From Adiantum capillus-veneris (taxonomy: Eukaryota; Streptophyta; Polypodiopsida; Polypodiales; Pteridaceae): DNA of 64,000 bases. A model generated the notes under the pieces. That model did no database searches and was not told the origin of the DNA. It was given only the letters and a program-made list of their open reading frames with translations. How positions within the stretch are numbered: the stretch's first letter is position 1; the number at the start of each line of letters is the position of its first letter. Positions 56,509 through 64,000 of this stretch are shown here, piece after piece. The stretch covers positions 72,400,884 to 72,464,883 of the forward strand of contig CM043944.1 of NCBI GenBank assembly GCA_014529385.2, in the 5' to 3' direction. The translations under genes and the position numbers were made by a program.

Positions 56509-56743
56509 TCAACATCACATGGACATTGAAGACGCTTGCTTTCATTGGTCCGCATAAATGAAAAGAGACGTACAAACAGCAGTCTGAACCCAACAAAAAC
56601 ATCGCTCTCTAATTAATTATCTAAAGGAAGAAGATAAGAGATTAATAAAAGAAACAAATAATCAACATCAAATGGACACTGAATGCACTTGCTTTCGTTG
56701 GTCCGCATACGTGAAAAGAGAGGTGCGGACAGCAGTCTGAACC
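56473..56743. repeat. Direct repeat of about 118 bp, two copies
   Basis: Copies 56473-56591 and 56626-56743, separated by 34 bp, sharing AATAAAAGAAACAAATAATC and the end GCAGTCTGAACC with about a dozen differences. The first copy overlaps the end of the copia gag fragment. Lies 150 bp beyond the BAHD stop codon. Confidence 0.85.
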
Positions 56744-56889
56744 GAGCCTAAACATTGGAAATAGATATTGCATCTTCCAACCAACACATGTTTTTGATGG
56801 ATGATCTTTGCAAAAAAATGTCTAAAAGCTAAGTTCTCCAATTACTATAGCACAACATATCATATACTTGCTAGCTAGATATGGTTTCT

Positions 56890-58599
56890 TCATATGACAA
56901 TGGAGGGTGATGGAATAGAAAGGAAGGCTTGAAGTGCTTTTGTGCTGGTGAACCGCATGCAAACATCCATGCTACCCATCTCTTGGCCTGGATACACATC
57001 TATGGCGCGATCATTGTGAAGTGTTGAAGGCCGTACTGCCAAGGGCCTCCCAAAGCCCAGATCCACCTCAAAAAGTGCTGATTTGGGCCCATGGTTGATG
57101 AAAAACATGTAGATCCTGCCACTCATTAGCTCACCCAACAGCTGCATAAACTCCATGAACTTCAAGCCAGGCTTTGCTAGTCTTCCCCTGATGTATTCCT
57201 CATCATTGAGTACATCTATTGCCTTCCTTATCCTCGCTGCGACTACGCCAACACTCTCTTCCCTCAAATTCGACACCGTTGCTTGGACATTCACCACATC
57301 CAATGCATTACCAAAATAGGCAGGTGTCAATGCGGGCCTCAATCGCTGCCTCAAGTCTGCCTTTAGATAGAGACAAACCTGTTAATGCGCCAACACAACT
57401 TGGTTAGCCAATGTGCAAGAAGAAGATCACAATTGTATATATATAGCCCTTGAAAGCACAATCAAAGCTTTTCATTACCATCTGTTCTGGTGGCATTTCA
57501 TATGCTTCCACCAATCTCTTCCATATTGATGCAAGCACGGCTTGGTAGGAGCTTATTGAAGGATTTCCTGATTCTTGGATTGCTTTCCGCTTGAGCTGTT
57601 GAACTACAGCACTATCAAAATGCAAAACTCTGCAATGGCCCTTCGTCGAAGGGCGCTTTACATTAGGGATTTCCATAGCAGCTCTTGGTCTAGGAGCCAG
57701 ATCTTGCCCAAGCTTTGACGTATCCAGCCAGCATTTTGGATCAAGCACCGTCCGCACATGGAATGGAGGTAGTGACACGCCTAGACCTCTACAACATTGG
57801 CCCCAAGACCTTAAAAAATATGAATAAGAGGAACCGTCGAAAACAGCATGACTGGCAGTTGCACCAATGGCGATTCCACAGCCATCTCTGAATGTGGTAA
57901 CCTGACAAAATTGGTGAAGAAATAAGGCAACTCGATCGGATGAGCTTCATCTATACATACACACAAACTACAAGGTAGCATTGCCCATCTTACATGTACA
58001 ATGTATGTAAAAGAGAAGCATAACATTATTCTGCATCTGCATGTATGTAAAAATACAGCAGGCTAAGATTGCCCATGGTACATGCAGAGATAAATTGAGT
58101 TTACCTGGATAGAAAGAAAAGCCTCTTCAAAAGGGTTGAAAGGAGTCGGTGCAGTCAAGCCACTGTAGAGGTCATGGATTGGAAACTTCTCTTCTTGCAG
58201 CTCGAAAAAATCATAATCTGCAAAAGCTTCTCTGAACTCGACCCCGGCATCATTGCAGTCAATAACGATGTTGCTGCATTTGTCGCCACTGCCATCATTC
58301 TCGTGGCGAAAGCGTCCAGCAACAGGATAGAAGTCCACGAGGACCTTGGCCAATCCATCTTTCAAGGTTTGGATGTCGCAACAAGAACGCCCTTCTTCTT
58401 GCAGATAATCAGCATTGGCTAGTCGAAGAGCTGGATAGAAGAGGACACTTCTGACGTAGTTGAAATTCAGAAAGAAGGTGTCTGAAGGAGAAAGGTAGAA
58501 GTTGAATCGATGAGTAGGACGCAATGGCTTAACGACAGAGGTTTTCGTGATTTGTAGATGCAGATCATCTGATGATTCAACTGCGAAGTTAGAAAGCAT
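56890..58599 (-). CDS. BAHD-family acyltransferase, three exons
   Basis: Exons 58599-58105, 57901-57479 and 57378-56890, all with GT-AG phase-0 introns, giving 468 residues (family usual 430-460). FYPVAGR at 90-96; catalytic HAVFD at 183-187 (HxxxD) in exon 2; YFGNA at 327-331; the DFGWG structural motif appears as DLGFG at 412-416, followed by RP. Intron 1 falls after LSIQ, the position of the conserved BAHD Q intron. Such cytosolic enzymes transfer acyl groups from CoA thioesters to alcohols or amines; the N-terminal KPLRPTH...LSPSD and VIDCNDAG phrases resemble the At3g50280-type uncharacterised acyltransferases more than HCT, so the substrate is unknown. It is the only intact host gene seen; splice sites are predictions. 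Confidence 0.85.
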
Positions 58600-58610
58600 T
58601 AATTAGCAGG

Positions 58611-58962
<352 letters not shown>

Positions 58963-58977
58963 TTTTTTTTTTTTTTT

Positions 58978-60539
58978 GCAAAACTCACAATTGTGAGTGG
59001 ATAGTATTAAGAACATCAGAAATATACACCAACGAGCTGAGACCGAGCCTTGAGGGTCAAAGGATTACAAGTTTTATGTTTGATAGAGAAACCACTCCTA
59101 GGCTTTACTTATTACAAGATGTCATCATGACATGTATTGTTCTAGACCAGTCCTCTGAGGCTTGTTTGCCGCCAATCCTGTGGATCGTCACTCTGCTCTC
59201 TTGTATGATTTCACAAAAGCTTGCCACAACCAGATCCCCCTCAAACACGCGGCGGTTCCTTCCTTGCCAAATATGGTGAAAGAAGTAGAACCTGATTATT
59301 TGAGTGCAGACAAGAAGAGTGGGACTTCCCAACCTGTTACTACCAAAGAACAAATCAGTCTTGAAGAACTTAATTTGCCATGTTCTTTGAATCCACTTGC
59401 ATATTTTCCAAGCCATGCCACTGATTGCCTGGCATCCCATGAAAAGGTGGGCTAGGTTCTCACTAGCTATTCTACACCCCGAGCGACGATCGGACCCGAT
59501 TCCTCTTTCTTGTATCTTTACGCCCGTCTCGGTAGAGCTCCCCACGTCACTAATATCTTCATATACTGAGGCCACCTTGGCTTCCAGATGTTCTCCATGA
59601 CTCCCTCCCACCGTTTTTCCGTCCAGTGCCTCTTCCATAATTTGTTGAGTGAGCTACACCAATTAGCCTCCTGCATTAATGCATGGTAAATGCCTTTAGA
59701 ATTTGGTCTTCAAAAGAGGCTAATGTCGGGCCATCTCCAAGCATCCCACTCAAAGTTGGATTCACAAATTGGCATCACCACCTTATCAAGCTCTTTCATC
59801 ACCCTGTAGACTAGTAAGATCTCAAAGCCATTCAGTTGAAATTGAATGGCTAAAGAGTCAGTAGTTTTCCAGCACTTCTTGTTGCCATCCTAGAATTTCT
59901 CTAGTCGAACAAGCCCCTTATTATTCACATTCCTGGCCATTTCTATCCAATAGGGGCTTTGTGGCGCGCCGGCGGCCCCAATATTTTAGAGATCGAAGGG
60001 GACCTGTGCAAAATGGATTTCTTAAAGTATTTGGTTACTTCTCCCCATTCCAAAACCTCAGCTTCTCTTTTGCACTTCCTCATTAGCTCCCCTGAGAGTC
60101 CACCAAATCTAAGATAGGACCACTACGGGGCGAGAAGTTTGTCGTGCATCACAACCCCCTTCCACTTTCTCCCTTTCGATCCCAATTTTACTGCATCAAG
60201 CATTTCCTTGGTCATGATAGCCCAAGCTTGGTCCTCTTTAGCCAATGAGACCATAAATTTGGCACAAAGGACCTCAGCATGGGATACAGGGTTAAGAATG
60301 CCGAGCCCTCCTTGGTCTACCGGGTGAGCAACTACCTCCCATCTAGCCCACTTCCATGGCTGGGAGGTTTTCGTGTTGTTCTTCCGAAGAGACCTTTTCA
60401 CTGGTTTTAAGAATTCTTTCCAGTTACACTTAGCCATCTTGAGCATGGGGTTGAGGAAAGCAATATACGGGATCATAAAAGCATTAATCACTCTAATCCG
60501 TCTTTGGAAGGGGAGGAGAACAACCTCCCATCTTCTCAT
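58978..60539 (-). pseudogene. LINE C-terminal region: RT thumb and zf-RVT domain
   Basis: 60539-60123 has RRIRVINAFMIPYIAFLNPM and KWARWEVVAHPVDQGGLGILNP, the usual segment after the RT palm in plant LINEs. 59638-59105 carries the zf-RVT pattern (SENLAHLFMGCQAISGMAWKI, then IWQGRNRRVFEG). About 59640-60120 between them is broken by stops but follows the same order. Confidence 0.8.
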
Positions 60540-60542
60540 TTT

Positions 60543-62005
60543 TTAGCTTATTTTTTCAAGGACCCATTGAAATCTTTGCCTATGGGTTACATCCACCCCT
60601 TCGGGGGCTCCCAGGTGTCTGATTACACTCCCTTTTGAGATAATCTCTCCTGTCCATACTACAAGGTCAAAACAGTCGTTCTCCAACAGGGAGATAAGTC
60701 TTGACTTCTCTATATTGCACTTGGATTCCAAGGCCACAAAAAATGTTTGCACAATCTCTAGCGTTCTCCCGACAACTTCAGGGCACGCCTTCAAGAATAG
60801 GAGCGAATCATCTGCGAACATTTTGGCCAGTGCTGGTTGTTGCTCGGTAATGCCATACCTTGAATCTCTCCCTGCGCAGCACTGGCGTCGAGCATCGTAA
60901 TGAGATGATGCAACTCGATGGCGAAAAGCAAGGGGGTCAGGGGACATCCTTTCTTAATAGACCTTTTAACCTCAAAAGAGCCCATAATTCTGTCATTAAC
61001 ACTAGTCCTGTAAAAAACTCAGCCACTTTTGTGCCTTTTTGAGACTTTTGTAAAAAAAAATTCAACACTATGCTAGTTATATAAATAGAAAATAGCTTCA
61101 AGGATTTGTGATCAACACTCAGTATGAGTTGATAAAAAATAGTACAGAGCTAAATGAATGTCTAAAGGTGTCTTTCCATTGCCATCTTCTACAACTAATT
61201 TGTGTGGATGGACAAAAAAATTCTATTTTCTTTTGAAAGTAAATCAAATCATTGTTAAGAATGTCCAAAATTCTTTGAAAAATCCCTCAATAGGTATGTG
61301 ATAGATGTACCAAGCTATTTTAACCCGAATACAAAGACTAGTGTTCATGGGTGGCTGCCAACGTCTAGTGTGCGTATGAGGCGACAAAGCCTCACAAAGG
61401 CGAGGCCCAAAGCCCAGAGCTCCCATGACTTCTTCTATATAGGACCATTCTATTCTATCATAGGCTTTGTCGAGGTCCAGCTGTTGCAGCAAGATGCACT
61501 CTTGCTTGAAGAAGGATGCATACTCTATTCCTACCATTGCTTCCAAGATATTGTCATATATAGATCTCCCTTTAATGAACCCGTGTTGATGGGGAGAGAT
61601 GATCCGACTCAGGAGGGGGGCAAGTCTGAGAGCCTTCGCCTTGGCAATGATTTTGTATGCTAGTGACATCATCGTAATGGGACGCCAATGTTTAAGTTGA
61701 CAGCAACATATCTGTTTGGGGATGGGCTTGATAAGCCCTCTCTTAACAGATTCAATGATTCTTCGCACACAGCTTGATTGGCCATCCGTGTGATTCGACC
61801 CTTGAGATCATCCCAAAATTCCCTGAAGAATTCAGCCGTCAGTCCATCCCAACTGGGAGACTTTTCATTGCCGAGAGCTTTTAGTGCCGCTGAGCATTCC
61901 TCCTCAATGAACGCCTTTTCCACGCGGTTGGCTTCCTCCTGGGGAATCTTCTTTTCAATACTCCCAAGTAGAGACGCTCGGGCTTCTTCCAGTTCCTCAA
62001 ATTAG
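60543..62005 (-). pseudogene. LINE reverse transcriptase
   Basis: N-terminal part in 61923-61669 (EECSAALKALGNEKSPSWDGLTAEFFREFW), then HWRPITMMSLAYKIIAKAKA, HQHGFIKGRSIYDNILEA and LDLDKAYDRIEWSYIEEVM (61768-61400). The 330-bp insertion follows, then KKGCPLTPLLFAIELHHLI (60985-60900) and the catalytic FADD box (about 60815), ending QRFQWVLEKIS. Frameshift at about 61730 and at 60900. It copies LINE RNA at the nicked target; inactive here. Confidence 0.88.
61007..61336. mobile_element. 330-bp insertion within the LINE RT, class unknown
   Basis: Flanked by ACTAGT at 61001-61006 and 61337-61342; the LINE reading frame is continuous if one copy and the insert are removed. No clear terminal inverted repeats, no poly(A) at an end, no A/B boxes. 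Could be a MITE, a solo short LTR or a SINE fragment. Confidence 0.65.
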
Positions 62006-62160
62006 GTCTCTGGTTGGACGATAATTTGGCTGAGATAATCGAGCATAAGTCCAGCCATTTCATCTTGGTTTTGAATTGTATTCCCTTTCTCATCATCGAG
62101 CACTTGCACGCAGCCTTGACTCTTCCTCACTTTCAGAGCCCTAAAAAAATGTGCTTGGTT

Positions 62161-62270
62161 AGAAGGCTCCGGTTGAAGGAAAGTTTCCCTAGAGAGCAAT
62201 CACGCCTTCTTGATTAGAAGGCTCTGGTTGAAGGAAAGTTTCCCTAGAGAGCAATCACGCCTTCTTGATT
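62161..62270. repeat. 55-bp tandem duplication in the LINE
   Basis: 62161-62215 and 62216-62270 differ at one base. 55 is not a multiple of three, so it adds a frameshift between endonuclease and RT. Confidence 0.9.
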
Positions 62271-62324
62271 TCCTCCAACTATTCATTGGCCAAGTGAGAT
62301 TTAGCTTCAAGCCATCGCTTGTGC

Positions 62325-63125
62325 TCATCCTCGGTAGCCAGCCCGGTAGCCTTCCTGGAGGTTAATTGCACTACCTCCTCTAAGATGTTTGACATGTGCC
62401 TCATTGGCTTTTTTAGCCCGAGGACCCAAAGTTTTGATAGATTTTTGTACACTCCAAACAAATATATTCCAAGCACTAGGTTTATTCATCCCCACATATT
62501 TCTTGATCTTTCCCAACTCTTTCTTGGTGATGCTTCTAAAGAGAGGGTCTTTGAACAGTTGTGTCTTTATAACCAGAAGCTTTTTCTCCCCTCTCAGGGA
62601 TTGCCCTTTCCCCTTTATCTTTCTGGAGTTGTAAGTGTAATGGCATGTGATCGGAGAGGCTTTTGTTGAGATTACCTTCATCTCTAACGTCGATGAGCTC
62701 AAGTCAACTTGATGAGAGCAGTAGCATATGTCCATCCAGGAGGCAGTGCAGGCATACTGAAGGGTTGTGTAGGTGAATCCAGGCATGTTGTTGCATGGGC
62801 CCACTTCCCACAAGTCAATCATAGCCTACTTATCACATAAGCTCAGCCATTTAGACTTTTCTGAGCCAGCCAGTATACTTGCGCAGCCAATTCTGTCCTT
62901 GCTTTTCTCGACCATATTGAAATCTCCAACCAATAGCCACTCCCCTTCGATCGGAGTATCCCTTAGCTGCATCCACTGTTTAGCTCTATCCTTTGCGTTG
63001 CAAGGGCCGTAAAAATTTACTACGGTGATAGGTTGATTGTCCCATCTGATTCTAACACCAAGGACTTGTCCAAAGGGGTGATTTAGAACCACCTTTGGCT
63101 CCAAATCTCTGTCAACGTAAAGTTC
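62325..63125 (-). pseudogene. LINE endonuclease (C-terminal half) and linker
   Basis: 63104-62826 carries the apurinic-type endonuclease segments ITVVNFYGPCNAKDRAKQW and WLLVGDFNMVEKSKDR (the GDFN box). A TAG precedes ALIDLWEVGPCNNMPGFTYT (62822 on), the later endonuclease with ASPITCHY in place of the usual SDH-P box. The linker to RT (FKDPLFRSITKKELGKIKKYVGMN, 62560-62330) is Lys-rich. The N-terminal half of the nuclease is missing by truncation. Confidence 0.82.
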
Positions 63126-63317
63126 ACGGCGTCTCTATTTTCTTTGCTGCATAGCGATGCCTATAGTGACGCCCCATAGCGACGCTCATAGGGACGCCGA
63201 CATGGGTAAAAAATAAACCAATAGCACCCAAAACTCAGATCTCAAATATCCGAGTTCGGCGCTCAAGAAAAAGAGATAAACCCACGCTCTCCCTCCCTCT
63301 CTATTTCTTCCCCATAG
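63126..63317. other. Spacer between LINE and microsatellite cluster
   Basis: Contains three short near-repeats of ATAGYGACGCC (63161-63215). No gene. Confidence 0.5.
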
Positions 63318-63322
63318 AGAAA

Positions 63323-63359
<37 letters not shown>

Positions 63360-63463
63360 AGAGGAAGGAGAGCCTGGTATGCTCCTTCCCTCTCCTCTCT
63401 CTCATGTTCTCTTCCTCTCTTTCTCTCTCTCTCAAACACACACACACACACATTGTGTCTTTG

Positions 63464-63517
<54 letters not shown>

Positions 63518-63580
63518 CACATGCATAAACAAAAAACCCATACACACACATGCATAAACAAAGAATGCATACACACACAC

Positions 63581-63624
<44 letters not shown>

Positions 63625-63656
63625 TAAAGAGAGAGAATAGAGAGAGAGCAAAGAGA

Positions 63657-63723
<67 letters not shown>

Positions 63724-63754
63724 TAAAGAGAGAGAATGAGAGAGAGCAAAGAGA

Positions 63755-63788
<34 letters not shown>

Positions 63789-63893
63789 ATAAAACAAAGA
63801 CAAAGAGAAAGAAGCAGAGAGAGAGAGAGAAAAAAAAAAACAAAGAGAGCGAGAGGGGGAGAATACGAAAAGAGAGAGGTAAGGGGAGAAAAC

Positions 63894-63965
<72 letters not shown>
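63318..63965. repeat. (GA)n / (AC)n microsatellite cluster
   Basis: (AC)n at about 63324-63355 and 63434-63451; (GA)n at about 63467-63513, 63584-63620, 63668-63720, 63765-63787 and 63896-63962. Non-repeat pieces between them are themselves duplicated (ACACATGCATAAACAAA twice; AAAGTAAAGAGAGAGAAT twice). Long Ser-Leu or Arg-Glu reading frames here are artefacts. Confidence 0.95.
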
Positions 63966-63966
<1 letters not shown>

Positions 63967-64000
63967 TAAAAAATATGAAATGGAATGTTATATTAAGATT

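Larger units (their letters stand above)
58963..63125 (-). mobile_element. L1-type LINE, 5' truncated, with poly(A) tail
   Basis: Minus strand from mid-endonuclease (63125) through reverse transcriptase to a zinc-finger RVT C-terminal domain and a 15-base poly(A) (plus-strand T run 58963-58977). 5' truncation and poly(A) are the signature of target-primed insertion. Interrupted by a 330-bp insertion at 61007-61336 and a 55-bp tandem duplication at 62161-62270. Many stops. Target duplications around the element could not be found by eye. Confidence 0.88.

Noticed and set aside
57811-58026. 71-codon frame between BAHD exons 1 and 2
   Set aside because: It covers the intron and reads exon 2 in another frame; explained by the splice model.
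63263-63895. Long Ser-Leu-rich or Arg-Glu-rich reading frames at the right end
   Set aside because: Products of (GA)n and (AC)n tracts read in different frames; no gene.

Overview
The window is repeat-dense, AT-rich nuclear DNA of a land plant. The evidence is nested LTR retrotransposons of the Tat (dual RNase H) and chromodomain Ty3 lineages, a Ty1/copia element primed by initiator tRNA-Met, a plant L1-type LINE, a tRNA-derived SINE-like sequence, long (GA)n tracts, and one intron-containing BAHD acyltransferase gene. I cannot fix the species; a large, repeat-rich genome such as that of a fern or another early-diverging plant is a guess.

Layout. At 0.5-2.7 kb is the pol remnant of a Tat-like element (D, minus strand). 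It is cut by a chromodomain-bearing Ty3 element (C1, minus, 2.67 to about 19.77 kb), which is itself split by a complete Tat-like element A (minus, 4583-16900; LTRs about 2.7 kb; target duplication CCAT). A related Tat-like element B (plus, 19775-30976; LTRs 2662 and 2663 bp) follows. To its right lies a third, decayed Ty3-like element E (plus, about 30.98-43.56 kb), whose first LTR is interrupted by a copia element F (31333-36761; LTRs 143 and 140 bp; target duplication CTTGG). From 43.56 to 49.68 kb are scraps: a copia 5' end, a gag-like reading frame, a LINE reverse-transcriptase piece and a tRNA-like SINE head. At 49685-55492 is an old short-LTR element G (target duplication GGATG), itself carrying a hAT-like DNA transposon (54055-54928, target duplication CTCACGGT). 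A copia gag remnant and a 118-bp direct repeat precede the only convincing host gene, a three-exon BAHD acyltransferase (58599 to 56890, minus). A 5'-truncated LINE (63125 to 58963) ends about 360 bp upstream of that gene, and the last 0.7 kb is a cluster of (GA)n and (AC)n tracts.

The most interesting material is the leader of the Tat-like elements A and B. Between the primer-binding site and gag, both carry two tandem small reading frames (70 and 72 codons) that look like paralogues of each other. Element A additionally carries two larger reading frames (187 and 150 codons) that are paralogous to each other and begin with an F-box-like segment. B lacks exactly this 1.1-kb block. In both elements gag ends at the same in-frame TGA just before the zinc knuckle. 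These suggest an accessory gene cluster and a readthrough-type gag/pol organisation. All the retroelement copies shown here carry stops or frameshifts and look inactive.
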